Shown piece by piece: positions 51,950-60,586 of a stretch of DNA of 64,000 nucleotides. Origin of the DNA: PALSA-188 sp050746185 (lineage in GTDB: Bacteria; Acidobacteriota; Terriglobia; Terriglobales; Acidobacteriaceae); the NCBI GenBank assembly GCA_050746185.1, contig JBOGLA010000013.1, positions 1 to 64,000 of the forward strand, read 5' to 3'. A program made the position numbers and the translations under genes. Within the stretch, counting starts at the first letter, position 1. Every line of letters starts with the position of its first letter. Under the pieces are notes generated by a model. That model made no database searches. It was not told the origin of the DNA and worked only from the letters and a program-made list of their open reading frames with translations.

Positions 51950-53581
51950 CTATGGGGACGGAATGACCGCCTGGACTTCGTTCGAGTGCGTGCTCTCCGC
52001 GCCCGAGCTATCCACGGCAGTGGTCACGTAGAAGTATGTTTGTCCCGAGCTCACGGCGGTGTCGCCATATGTGGTCGTTGCGGATGGAGCTGAATTCAAC
52101 TTGCCGTAGGGACCACCGGTTTGGGTACCACGATAAACGTTGTATCCGGCGACCGCACTGCTGTCGGCGGACCACGAAAGGGCAACGCTGTGTTGCGGAG
52201 GCGCGGTTCCCGCTCCGCTAAGGGATTCCGCCACGCTCGACGCGGTACCCGCGAACGTAATACTCGAGGAGGCGGCGCCGGCGGCTTGCGGCGCAAAGGT
52301 TACATTGAAGGAAGTACTCTGTCCCGCCGGAATGGTGACCGGGAATTGGATCCCTCCCAAGGTAAATTCTGAACCGCTGAGCGACGCAGAAGATATTGTG
52401 ACGCTCGATCCGGTTGCCGTCAACGATGCCGTCAACTGCTGATTTTTCCCTACGATTACATCTCCGAAATTCAGGCTCGCCGGAGACAGCGCCAGCTGTC
52501 CGGGGGCGTTCGCGCTACCGGACAAAGGCATAGTCATAGTCGAATTCGATGCATTGGAGACGACAGAGATGTGTCCGCTGGCGGCCCCGGCGGATTGCGG
52601 GGCGAACGATGCAAGAAACGTCGCGCTCTCGCCGGGGGTGAGCGTCATGGGCAGCGGGAGGCCGCTGACACTGAATCCCGATCCGGCCGCGGTAGCCTGA
52701 GTAATCGTGACCGGGCCTGCGCCCGAGTTGGTCACCGTCGCAGGCGAATTCTGAGTCGTCCCGACTTGTACGCTTCCGAAGTTGACCGTCGAAGGTGATG
52801 GCGTGAGCTGGCCGGTCACCACCGCTGTCTCAGAAACCGGGATTACAAGCGAAGTTTGCGAAGGGCCGTATGAAGCATTCTGATAGTCCCCCCTCCTATT
52901 GGGCGCCCACCACCCGGTTGAGCAGGCGATGGTTATGCTCCCGCCTGCATTGGCTGCCAAAGATGCCGAGGGGTAAACCGCGAAGGTGGCGCTTTGACCG
53001 GGCGTGAGCATCAGCGGCAGGGACGGCGGCTGCACGCTGAAACCGCTGCCACTGGCGGTCACGCGCTGAAGAGTGACATTCGTGCCGCCAACATTGGTGA
53101 GGGTTTCGGTGATCATCTGCGAGCTGGCGCTGCCGGCGCTGAAGTTGATGTTTGCAGGACTTGCCGCTAATTGTCCCTGACCTACCGCAGCGCCGTAAAG
53201 CGGGACCGTAACGTAGGGCGTCCTTCCGTCGAGAGAAATTACGAGCGATCCGGAGCTGTTACCGATCGCGGACGGCGTAAAGGTAATTACCAAATACACT
53301 GGCCGCCACCCGGTGACGGTCACGGGAAAAGTGGTATTGCTTATTTTAAAGTCGACACCCTCGATAGAAGCCGAGGCGATGGTGACCGCTGAACCGCTGG
53401 GACTTGAAATCCGTTCGATAACCTGGGTCGCACTGCCCATTACGACAGTTCCGAAATTCATCGAGCTTTTGCTGAGAACCAATTTGCCCGGTGAATTCGA
53501 AGCCGCCTGCGAAATGCCGGCAAAAAAGATAAGAATTAAAACGAAGACCAAAACTCTCCATGGGGCGCGGAGTTCTCTCAC
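51950..53581 (-). CDS. Choice-of-anchor-D / FN3 exported protein (copy 1)
   Basis: About 543 residues from the GTG at 53581, which has GAGG upstream and opens the signal peptide (RVLVFVLILIFFAGISQA); an ATG 11 codons earlier is possible. Four choice-of-anchor-D domains follow (SMNFGTVVMGSATQ, INFSAGSASSQMITETLTN, VNFGSVQVGTTQNSPATVTN, LNFGDVIVGKNQQLTASL), and an FN3 domain ends the chain (VALSWSADSSAVAGYNVYR). It is probably an extracellular adhesion or matrix protein. A region with RNA-fold potential lies upstream (53654-53768). Confidence 0.85.
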   Translation of the reverse strand: MRELRAPWRVLVFVLILIFFAGISQAASNSPGKLVLSKSSMNFGTVVMGSATQVIERISSPSGSAVTIASASIEGVDFKISNTTFPVTVTGWRPVYLVITFTPSAIGNSSGSLVISLDGRTPYVTVPLYGAAVGQGQLAASPANINFSAGSASSQMITETLTNVGGTNVTLQRVTASGSGFSVQPPSLPLMLTPGQSATFAVYPSASLAANAGGSITIACSTGWWAPNRRGDYQNASYGPSQTSLVIPVSETAVVTGQLTPSPSTVNFGSVQVGTTQNSPATVTNSGAGPVTITQATAAGSGFSVSGLPLPMTLTPGESATFLASFAPQSAGAASGHISVVSNASNSTMTMPLSGSANAPGQLALSPASLNFGDVIVGKNQQLTASLTATGSSVTISSASLSGSEFTLGGIQFPVTIPAGQSTSFNVTFAPQAAGAASSSITFAGTASSVAESLSGAGTAPPQHSVALSWSADSSAVAGYNVYRGTQTGGPYGKLNSAPSATTTYGDTAVSSGQTYFYVTTAVDSSGAESTHSNEVQAVIPSP

Positions 53582-54030
53582 GGAAGCCTCTTGCGGGCCG
53601 CATTCCACGTGCATGCGACAGGGGATTTACATCAACTGTCTCTTGTCTCCATCAAACTGGAAACATCGAACAGCACCGCCAGTTTCCGTCTTTGTGGTAA
53701 CCGAGGCTAGGTCTCCGAAGGCCTAGAAGTGGCCGGCAGAGAGGCATGCAGGGCATTGGCCGATGGCCTTAGCCTTTAGTGTCACGCACGAGAGAGGGCG
53801 AGGATTGTGGGCCGGGCTCAGCTATTCAGATGGAATTCCTAAGATGACTTGGTGTGATCTTTCAAGACCTTGGCTATTGGATCGGAACCAGAGAAGCTGA
53901 TTGTGACGAGCAATCCAGTTCGCGGCAAAAAGATGTTGTTGCGTTCCAGAGATCAAACTGACCTGCCCACCGCTTCTCGTCCTTCCTCTATCTGCGGTAT
54001 TCTTCTTTCTCACTCTTATCGGGAGAGCGA
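53582..54030. other. Intergenic region between the surface protein and fabI
   Basis: 450 bases between divergent genes, including the candidate structured leader at 53654-53768. No open frame here is protein-like enough to call. The fabI message also starts here. Confidence 0.4.
53654..53768 (-). promoter_or_regulatory. Candidate structured 5' leader of the surface-protein gene
   Basis: On the minus strand, AAACTGG/CCAGTTT (53654-53660 with 53679-53685), CTAGG/CCTAG (53707-53711 with 53722-53726) and GGCC/GGCC (53758-53761 with 53765-53768) can form in sequence within 230 bases upstream of the gene. The outline recalls c-di-GMP-I (GEMM) riboswitches, which often control surface proteins, but the highly conserved GCAAAGCC segment is missing, so the class is open. 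Confidence 0.3.
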
Positions 54031-54801
54031 ATGTCATTCAGTCTTGAAGGCCGCACCGCTGTCGTCTTCGGAGTTGCCAATAAACGCAGCATTGCCTGGT
54101 CCCTCGCGCAGGGACTGCACAACGCGGGCGCGAAGTTGGCGATCACCTACCAGAATCAGCGACTGGAGCAGGAGGCGAAAGATTTAATTCTGTCCTTGCC
54201 CGGCGCCGAAGCTTTCATGTGCGACGTATCCAGCGACGCGGAAATTGAGCGACTCTTCGTCCAACTGAAGGAGCGGTATGGCAAGCTGAATGTTTTGGTC
54301 CACAGCGTGGCCTATGCTCCCGCCGATGAATTGAAAAATGATTTTGTCAACACCACGCGCGAAGGTTTCCGCATCGCTCACGATGTCAGTGTTTACTCCC
54401 TGATTGCAGTTTCGCGCGCCGCCGCTCCGTTAATGGACGATGGCGGCAGCATCATCACCATGACCTACTACGGCGCGGAAAAAGTCGTGCCGCACTACAA
54501 CGTCATGGCCGTGGCCAAGGCAGCTCTCGAATGTACCGTTCGCTACCTTGCTCAAGACTTGGGCCGGCACAGGATTCGAGTCAACGCCATTTCCGCCGGG
54601 CCCATCAAAACGCTGGCCGCGCGCGGGATATCGGGCTTGGGCGAGATGATGAAATCGCACGCCGAACGCTCGCCCCTGCAACGCAATGTGGACGTCAGTG
54701 AAGTGGGATCTACCGGCGTGTTTCTGGCCTCCGACGCAAGCTCCGGAATCACCGGAGAAGTAATTTATGTGGATTGCGGCTATAACATCATGGGATTTTG
54801 A
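54031..54801 (+). CDS. fabI: Enoyl-ACP reductase (NADH), FabI
   Basis: 256 residues, normal length. It reduces the enoyl-ACP double bond in the last step of each fatty acid elongation cycle. NADH site: VFGVANKRSIAWSLAQGL. Active site: MTYYGAEKVVPHYNVMAVAK, with the second Tyr six residues before Lys as in FabI. The end, ITGEVIYVDCGYNIMGF, is typical. A monocistronic gene; start MSFSLEGRTAVV is clear, with GGGAGAG just upstream. Confidence 0.96.
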   Translation: MSFSLEGRTAVVFGVANKRSIAWSLAQGLHNAGAKLAITYQNQRLEQEAKDLILSLPGAEAFMCDVSSDAEIERLFVQLKERYGKLNVLVHSVAYAPADELKNDFVNTTREGFRIAHDVSVYSLIAVSRAAAPLMDDGGSIITMTYYGAEKVVPHYNVMAVAKAALECTVRYLAQDLGRHRIRVNAISAGPIKTLAARGISGLGEMMKSHAERSPLQRNVDVSEVGSTGVFLASDASSGITGEVIYVDCGYNIMGF

Positions 54802-54939
54802 TGCGATTAAGCTCAAAATCGCAAGTTCAACGGTCTTTGCCTGGGAACTGAGAACTGCCGCCTGCTCCTATCTGAACAGGGAACTCGCTTCAAATCTAAA
54901 CCCGGAATGACAGATTAAACGTACGGAAATCCAACATGC

Positions 54940-55749
54940 TCATTGCGGCCGCAGCACCTGGTAGCGGGTAATCGTGTAGCCGAGCGCCGCCCCCAGAAAT
55001 ACGTCGGAAGGAAAATGTGCGCTGGTGGTTATCCGGGAAAAGCTGACAACTGCCGCAAACCCATAAACTGCCCACGGCACCCAACGATGAGTGCGGTAGC
55101 GGGTGGCGACCACGGTTGCCACCGAGAAAACACCAGCGGCGTGTCCGGATGGAAAGCTGCTGCCTTTAAACGGCGATTTGCCGCCGGCAAAGAAGGTGTC
55201 ATTGAACGATGCGCCGGGAGGGACATCGGAAGGCCGCTCTCTGCGTGTAACCGCCTTCACCGCGAGGTCTACGATGGCGCTGTCGGCATAGGCTAAGCCG
55301 GCGAGTTGCGCCGTCTGCACCTCGTAGGAGTCATGCCGGATATAGCCGGCGACTAAAAACGAAGCGGGCAGGGCAATTATTTCTCCCGTGGTAATTGGCG
55401 CGTCGAAAGTATCATTCAGGTCATCCAGCTTGCCCGAATGCGATTGAAAATACGGCATGGCATGAGGGTCCGCATATATCAATCCCGCCGTCCCGCCAAT
55501 GATCGCGAGCGTCGGCGCCCAATGCCGCCCGTGCGCCAATTGGCCGGGAAAGACAACCCAGATGTTCTTTTGATCCTTGAGAAAATCTCTGGGCAGCGTC
55601 CGCCAGGTTACCTCTCGACTTGCGGCCACCTCCGAGGGGCTGTCGGGTAAATTGGCGCTACTGTCTTGGGCGCAGGCCCAGTTGGTCGGGCAACAGACGC
55701 CCGCGCAGGAAATGATTATCAGTAAGGGCAGCTTTTTTATCCAGATCAT
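54940..55749 (-). CDS. PAP2-family phosphatase, exported
   Basis: 269 residues with a signal peptide (LPLLIIISCAGVCCPTNWACA). The three PAP2 motifs are complete: KAVTRRERP, SSFPSGHAAG and SRITTSAHFPSD. It probably removes phosphate from a lipid pyrophosphate or lipid phosphate at the periplasmic side, though unlike most lipid phosphatases it has few membrane helices. Divergent from the Xaa-Pro peptidase gene, 59 bases apart. Confidence 0.9.
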   Translation of the reverse strand: MIWIKKLPLLIIISCAGVCCPTNWACAQDSSANLPDSPSEVAASREVTWRTLPRDFLKDQKNIWVVFPGQLAHGRHWAPTLAIIGGTAGLIYADPHAMPYFQSHSGKLDDLNDTFDAPITTGEIIALPASFLVAGYIRHDSYEVQTAQLAGLAYADSAIVDLAVKAVTRRERPSDVPPGASFNDTFFAGGKSPFKGSSFPSGHAAGVFSVATVVATRYRTHRWVPWAVYGFAAVVSFSRITTSAHFPSDVFLGAALGYTITRYQVLRPQ

Positions 55750-55808
55750 GCGGGTTTCTTGGATGCAGTTCTCTCCCCAAGCGTAGAGCCGGTTGCTAGA
55801 ATCTATCC

Positions 55809-56906
55809 ATGGATTACCGAAGTCGCCGGAAGCGAATACAGGAATTGCTCAGCCGGAATCGGCTGGATGCATTGCTGGTCACCCATCTTCCGAATATCCG
55901 CTACCTTTGTGGATTCACCGGCAGCTCTGCGGTTCTGGTTCTCACGGAAATTCGCAGCGTTTTCGTCACGGACGGACGCTACATCGCGCAGGCGAAAGAC
56001 GAAGTCAAGGCGGTCCCGATTACGATCGCGCGCCAGTCTCCGCTACTATCGGCTGCGGAGTGGCTGCTGGAGTCAATCCAACCATCTGCCGGGAATCGCG
56101 CCCGCAACGTCGGAATCGAAGGTGAACACATGACGGTCTCGACGCGGACGAAACTCTCGAAAAAACTAGGTTCGCGATTCACCCTCAAAGAAGCGCCGCC
56201 GCTGATCGAGCAAGCCCGCACGATAAAGGATGCGCGGGAAATAAAGCTGATTCGTGCAGCCGTCCAAATGGGTGGGAACTTATTCAGCACGGTGCTTAAG
56301 AATCTACGGCCCGGAGTCACCGAGAACGCAGTATCGGCGGAACTCGAATATGCCGCACGCCGAGCCGGCGCCGAACAGATGTCGTTCCCGGCAATAATTG
56401 CCTCTGGGAAGCGTTCGGCGTTGCCTCACGGGCGGGCCTCAGAGGCGAAGATTCCCGCCAAAGGGTTCGTTGTCTGCGACTTCGGTGTTATACTCGCGGG
56501 CTACTGTTCGGACATGACTCGCACGATTCACATGGGCAGTCCGACAACTAAAGAGAAGCGTGCGTATGAGGCCGTCCGCGAAGCGCAGCATGCGGCGATC
56601 GAAGCCGTAAAGCCGGGAGCCGGCGTCGGCGAAGTGGACGGGGCAGCCCGCAAGGCGCTGAAAAAACATGTGTTATCTAGATATTTCACCCACTCGACCG
56701 GGCACGGCGTGGGCTTGGAGATTCATGAATCGCCGCGCATTGCCGTCAACCAGAATGAAGTTTTGCAGCCGGGAATGGTGATTACGATCGAACCGGGCAT
56801 TTATATCCCCGGCAAATGGGGGATCCGCATCGAAGACATGGTTCTGGTTACGCAAACCGGGTGCGAAGTCCTGACGCCCGTTACTAAGGAACTGATCACG
56901 CTTTAA
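55809..56906 (+). CDS. Xaa-Pro peptidase, M24B family
   Basis: 365 residues. Cuts peptides beside proline in the cytoplasm. The creatinase-like N-terminal domain is followed by the pita-bread fold with five metal ligands: Asp in VCDFGVI and CSDMTRTIH, His in STGHGVGLEIHES, Glu in ITIEPGIYIPG and Glu in IRIEDMVLVT. The length and start, MDYRSRRKRIQELLSRNRLD, match PepQ/YpdF-like proteins of Gram-positive and acidobacterial type. accB follows about 70 bases later, a common pairing. Confidence 0.93.
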   Translation: MDYRSRRKRIQELLSRNRLDALLVTHLPNIRYLCGFTGSSAVLVLTEIRSVFVTDGRYIAQAKDEVKAVPITIARQSPLLSAAEWLLESIQPSAGNRARNVGIEGEHMTVSTRTKLSKKLGSRFTLKEAPPLIEQARTIKDAREIKLIRAAVQMGGNLFSTVLKNLRPGVTENAVSAELEYAARRAGAEQMSFPAIIASGKRSALPHGRASEAKIPAKGFVVCDFGVILAGYCSDMTRTIHMGSPTTKEKRAYEAVREAQHAAIEAVKPGAGVGEVDGAARKALKKHVLSRYFTHSTGHGVGLEIHESPRIAVNQNEVLQPGMVITIEPGIYIPGKWGIRIEDMVLVTQTGCEVLTPVTKELITL

Positions 56907-56977
56907 AGTGCCGGCGCGCGGTGCCGAATGGAATCCAATTTTAGCCGCGTCGAGAATTGGAAGAACCCGCCTCGCCT

Positions 56978-57469
56978 ATGAACCAAAAAGAGATCAAAGA
57001 ACTCATCGAATTCTTAATCGAAAAGGATATCGCTGAGTTCGAACTGGAGCGCGGCGATGTTAAGGTACGCATCAAGCGCTCCAGCGAACCGGCTCACGCG
57101 CCGGCGCCATCTACTTTTTTTGCGGTGCACCCGGCGCCGCTCGCCCAGGAGCCTGCAAGCTCGCCTTCCATATCGTCTCCTTCTGTGCCCGCGGCAAAAG
57201 AGCCTGAGCCCGCCGCCGAGGAACCGTTCCACATGGTGCGGTCGCCGATTGTCGGCACATTCTACGAATCGCCATCGCCCGGGTCGCCTCCATTTGTGAA
57301 GTCGGGAGACATCGTAGAAGTCGGCCAGCTTCTCTGCATCGTCGAAGCCATGAAGCTCATGAATGAAATCGAATCGGACGTGGCCGGAGAGGTCGTGAAA
57401 AAACTCATCGCCAACGGCCAGCCAATCGAATATGGACAGGAGTTGTTCGCCATCCGGGTGCGAAAGTAA
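56978..57469 (+). CDS. accB: Biotin carboxyl carrier protein of acetyl-CoA carboxylase
   Basis: 163 residues. It carries biotin between biotin carboxylase and the carboxyltransferase in malonyl-CoA synthesis. The N-terminal helix MNQKEIKELIEFLIEKDIAE sets the start at 56978. A Pro/Ala linker (residues 36-82) leads to the biotinyl domain, with the biotinylated Lys126 in VEAMKLMNEIES. The end of the gene is part of a fourfold tandem repeat (57458-57558). accC follows after 177 bases. Confidence 0.96.
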   Translation: MNQKEIKELIEFLIEKDIAEFELERGDVKVRIKRSSEPAHAPAPSTFFAVHPAPLAQEPASSPSISSPSVPAAKEPEPAAEEPFHMVRSPIVGTFYESPSPGSPPFVKSGDIVEVGQLLCIVEAMKLMNEIESDVAGEVVKKLIANGQPIEYGQELFAIRVRK

Positions 57470-57558
57470 AAAAACTGTCATCGTGCGAACGTAAAAAAAC
57501 TGTCATCGTGCGAAAGTAAAAAAAACTGTCATCGTGCGAAAGAAAAAAAACTGTCATC
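57458..57558. repeat. Fourfold tandem repeat starting inside the accB stop region
   Basis: Units of 25-26 bases, GTGCGAAAGTAAAAAAACTG plus TCATC and close variants, begin at 57458, 57483, 57508 and 57534. The first unit contains the last codons and TAA stop of accB; the others repeat that segment downstream. A TGTCATCCCGA element (see 23567-23676) follows directly. Confidence 0.9.
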
Positions 57559-57646
57559 CCGACCGGAGCGAAGCGGAGTGGAGGGACCTGCTTTTCCAGA
57601 CTCTTCAGAAACGTTCAGCTAGAACTGTCAGACGCCATCCAAACCA

Positions 57647-58993
57647 ATGTTTAACAAAATCCTAGTCGCGAATCGCGGAGAAATCGCCCTTCGCGTAATT
57701 TGTGCCTGTAAAGAATTGGGAATCCGCACCGTCGCGATTTACAGCGAAGCCGACCGCAATTCGCTGGCAGTTCGCTTCGCGGATGAGGCGATCTGCATCG
57801 GCCCGCCGCCCCTGTCGCAGAGTTATCTCAACATTCCCGCCGTGATCAGTGCCGCGGAAATCGCCAACGTTGATGCCATCCATCCCGGCTACGGCCTGCT
57901 GGCCGAGAACGCCAACTTCGCCGAAGTGACCGAAACCTGCAACATTAAATTTATTGGTCCGCCGCCCGAAATCACGCGCATGATGGGAGAAAAAGAGAAG
58001 GCGCGCGCCATTATGAAAAAAGTAGGCGTGCCGATTCTGCCGGGATCCGATGGAATACTGGCGAGCGATGGCGAAGCTCTCGAATGGGCGCGGCAGGTCG
58101 GTTTTCCTGTAATCATAAAAGCCTCGGCGGGAGGCGGCGGGCGCGGCATGAGAATCGTGCGCGACGAGGAAGGGCTGCCTAATCTATTCAAAGCGGCGCA
58201 GTCCGAGGCTTCGGCGGCATTCGGCAACGGCGACCTCTACATGGAGAAATTCATTGAGCGTCCCCGCCACATCGAATTTCAGGTTCTCGCCGACGAATAT
58301 CGCAACGTGGTCAGCCTGGGCGAGCGCGAATGTAGCATCCAGCGCCGTCATCAGAAATTGCTTGAGGAATCGCCATCAACCCAAGTCACCCCGCAACTGC
58401 GCGAGCGGATCGGGAAAATGTTGTCCCATACCCTCTCCGAGATCGGCTACGTAAACGCCGGCACTATCGAATTTCTCATGGACGAAGACCGCCAGCTTTA
58501 CTTCATCGAGATGAATACCCGCATTCAGGTGGAGCATCCGGTCACGGAAATGGTGACCGACGTGGATTTGGTGAAAAGTCAAATCCTCATCGCCGCGGGT
58601 GAACGCCTGGAAAGCGTGCTGCAAGGCCCAATCGTGCATCGCGGGCACGCCATCGAATGTCGCATCAACGCCGAGCACCCGGAGAAATTCACGCCGTCTG
58701 CGGGCAAGATCACCGCATTCAATCCGCCCGGCGGAACTGGGGTACGCGTGGATACGGCGGCATATGCCGAGGGCACGATTCCACCTTATTACGATTCATT
58801 GATCGCCAAGCTGATCGTACGTGGCAAAGATCGGGTTGAAGCCGTCTCGCGCATGTCACGCGCTTTAGAAATGTTTATCGTCGAAGGAATTTTCACCACG
58901 ATTCCGCTGCATCGTCGAATTCTCGCCGACCCGGACTTTCGCGCCGGAAACCTGGACACGACATTCATCGAGCGCTTCCTTGCCAAGAAGTAA
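57647..58993 (+). CDS. accC: Biotin carboxylase of acetyl-CoA carboxylase
   Basis: 448 residues, full length. It carboxylates the biotin on AccB with ATP and bicarbonate. Signatures: KILVANRGEIALRVI at the start, the glycine-rich loop IKASAGGGGRGMRIV, and the catalytic EMNTRIQVEHPVTEMVTD. The C-terminal helix set is complete. Follows accB in the same orientation; a standard accBC unit. It is followed by a double hairpin. Confidence 0.97.
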   Translation: MFNKILVANRGEIALRVICACKELGIRTVAIYSEADRNSLAVRFADEAICIGPPPLSQSYLNIPAVISAAEIANVDAIHPGYGLLAENANFAEVTETCNIKFIGPPPEITRMMGEKEKARAIMKKVGVPILPGSDGILASDGEALEWARQVGFPVIIKASAGGGGRGMRIVRDEEGLPNLFKAAQSEASAAFGNGDLYMEKFIERPRHIEFQVLADEYRNVVSLGERECSIQRRHQKLLEESPSTQVTPQLRERIGKMLSHTLSEIGYVNAGTIEFLMDEDRQLYFIEMNTRIQVEHPVTEMVTDVDLVKSQILIAAGERLESVLQGPIVHRGHAIECRINAEHPEKFTPSAGKITAFNPPGGTGVRVDTAAYAEGTIPPYYDSLIAKLIVRGKDRVEAVSRMSRALEMFIVEGIFTTIPLHRRILADPDFRAGNLDTTFIERFLAKK

Positions 58994-59038
58994 AGATGAA
59001 GAAGAAAGATGAAGAGCCATAGTTAACCGGTCACGTGG

Positions 59039-59079
59039 CGACAGCCGCCCTCGGCTGTCGAGGCGGGCCTCAGCCCGCC
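59039..59079. repeat. Two adjacent perfect hairpins after accC
   Basis: CGACAGCCG (59039-59047) with CGGCTGTCG (59052-59060), then GGCGGGC (59062-59068) with GCCCGCC (59073-59079), both with four-base loops. It may end the accBC message but has no T-run. The sequence looks like a REP-type dispersed element. Confidence 0.7.
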
Positions 59080-59203
59080 GGCGCTCGCAAATTTCGAGGG
59101 CGACCTGGAGAAGGTACTCGTCCAAACCCGCATGTTTACCCTTTCCCGCCTGTACGCGATTCTGGATTTTGAAATCTTCCCCGACCGCTCCATCGAAAAC
59201 TTT

Positions 59204-59581
59204 CTAAACCAGGGGCGTGATGTGCCGCCGAATCCATTCCAGAATCTTGACGAAGCGGAATTCTTGATGGTCCATCGAGCCGTAGATGAATTCATATCCT
59301 GCGTCGGGGCTTACATCAATATAAAACCCATTTCTCCGCAGAAAAACATCGGCGGCGGTGAAAGCGATGCGTTTGTTGCCGTCGAGAAAGCCGTGATTGT
59401 TGCCAAAGGATTCCATCATCGCGGCGGCTTCCTCTTCGATGGAATTGTAGTATCCGGTCTGGGGGCGAAAAGCCGCGGCTTCGACAGCGCCCTGGTCACG
59501 CACGCCTTGAATGCCGCCAAACAGTTCGATTAGATGATGCTGCATCCGGTAGACCTCCGCTACCGTAAGATAATCGGTCAT
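59204..59581 (-). CDS. doc: Doc-type toxin (Fic family)
   Basis: 125 residues, the length of Doc. The catalytic Fic motif is NNHGFLDGNKRIAF, matching HxFxDGNKR. Doc toxins phosphorylate elongation factor EF-Tu and stop translation. The start MTDYLTVAEVYRMQHHLIE is typical of the chromosomal doc group. Its ATG follows the stop codon of the upstream antitoxin gene directly (TAGATG), so the two are coupled. Confidence 0.92.
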   Translation of the reverse strand: MTDYLTVAEVYRMQHHLIELFGGIQGVRDQGAVEAAAFRPQTGYYNSIEEEAAAMMESFGNNHGFLDGNKRIAFTAADVFLRRNGFYIDVSPDAGYEFIYGSMDHQEFRFVKILEWIRRHITPLV

Positions 59582-59812
59582 CTATTTGGAGAGACGCTTT
59601 AACAAATCGCGATTGCGAGCGACCGATTGCTCGAATGCGCCCATGACCTCGGCGCGGACGAGGTGTTGCGATGGAACCACATTATGCAGGTAGAATTTGA
59701 GCGCCTGCTCAAGAACATGCCGCTTCGTCTGACCATTCTTTTCGGCGACCGAGACGAACTCCTTGTACAACTGAGCGTCGATCTCGGGAGTGAATTTCTT
59801 CGTTCTGGGCAT
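59582..59812 (-). CDS. Antitoxin of the Doc toxin, ribbon-helix-helix type
   Basis: 76 residues. The segment FTPEIDAQLYKEFVSVAEKN followed by TKRHVLEQALKFYL looks like a ribbon-helix-helix DNA-binding fold, unlike the Phd antitoxin usually paired with Doc. The C-terminal part (SQHLVRAEVMGAFEQSVARN) probably wraps the toxin. It should neutralise the toxin and repress its own promoter. Adjacent to the toxin gene with no gap. Confidence 0.8.
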   Translation of the reverse strand: MPRTKKFTPEIDAQLYKEFVSVAEKNGQTKRHVLEQALKFYLHNVVPSQHLVRAEVMGAFEQSVARNRDLLKRLSK

Positions 59813-59891
59813 GTATTTCCTCTAAGTTTGTATTCTAACTATATATCATGATTAATCAAGATATGCCTTGATACAATAGTGATCACACATA

Positions 59892-60554
59892 ATGACTCGC
59901 TTTTATCCGATATTGGATGTCGCGCAGTTTCAAGATTTTGATGGAGAGACGGGCGTCCCGCCCGTCATGTCCGCCGGGGACGCCCGGCGCTCCATCGAAA
60001 GATTAGTTGCTGTGGCAGAGGAAATGGTCGCAGGCGGAGCTGCTCTTCTTCAATACCGCAACAAGTCCGGAAACGCGCGTGAGATGCTCGACCACGCGCG
60101 GGAACTGAAGCGGCTCATCGGGAAATCGGCCCAACTCGTCATGAACGATCGCGCTGACCTCTGCGTTGCCGCTGGATTCGACGGTGTCCATCTCGGCCAG
60201 CACGATTTATCGCCCGCCGGCGCGCGCAGAGTGATTGGCCCAAATCTTTTGCTCGGAATATCCACGCACAATCCGCAACAGGTCGCGGCTGCTGACAAGA
60301 CTTCCGCCGACTACATTGCCATCGGCCCGGTATTCGTCACTGCGAGTAAAGCGAATCCCGATCCAGTAATTGGGTTGGAAGGAGTCCGCGACGCCAGGCG
60401 CCTCACCGGCAAACCGCTGGTTGCGATCGGAGGCATCACCCGTGCCAATTGCCGCTCGGTCATTGATGCGGGAGCCGATTCCGTGGCGGTGATATCCGAC
60501 TTGATACTGGAGCCCCGCAAATCAGTAGAGGAATTTCTGCGCATCTTGGGTTAA
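59892..60554 (+). CDS. thiE: Thiamine phosphate synthase
   Basis: 220 residues. Joins the pyrimidine and thiazole parts of thiamine phosphate. Signatures: LLQYRNKSG for the pyrophosphate site, LVMNDRADLCVAAGFDGVHLGQ with the conserved Asp, and IAIGPVFVTASK and VAIGGITRAN. Residues 17-30 (DGETGVPPVMSAGD) are extra compared with usual ThiE and come from a palindromic repeat (59948-59966). The start is clear: MTRFYPILDVA. Confidence 0.93.
   Translation: MTRFYPILDVAQFQDFDGETGVPPVMSAGDARRSIERLVAVAEEMVAGGAALLQYRNKSGNAREMLDHARELKRLIGKSAQLVMNDRADLCVAAGFDGVHLGQHDLSPAGARRVIGPNLLLGISTHNPQQVAAADKTSADYIAIGPVFVTASKANPDPVIGLEGVRDARRLTGKPLVAIGGITRANCRSVIDAGADSVAVISDLILEPRKSVEEFLRILG
59948..59966. repeat. 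Palindromic repeat inside thiE
   Basis: GACGGGCG (59948-59955) pairs with CGCCCGTC (59959-59966) around TCC. It is in frame and encodes residues ETGVPPV of ThiE. A further match, GGGGACGCCCGG, lies just downstream and can pair with the same arm. Confidence 0.7.
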
Positions 60555-60586
60555 AGTCGTTGTGGAATAAAGTCAGCGCGGATCGC

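Noticed and set aside
53654..53800. Firm call of a c-di-GMP-I riboswitch
   Set aside because: The highly conserved GCAAAGCC part is absent; only a general resemblance remains.
57458..57558. accB tail repeats as a possible CRISPR array or riboswitch
   Set aside because: Units are contiguous, A-rich and contain the accB stop; they are a slippage product.
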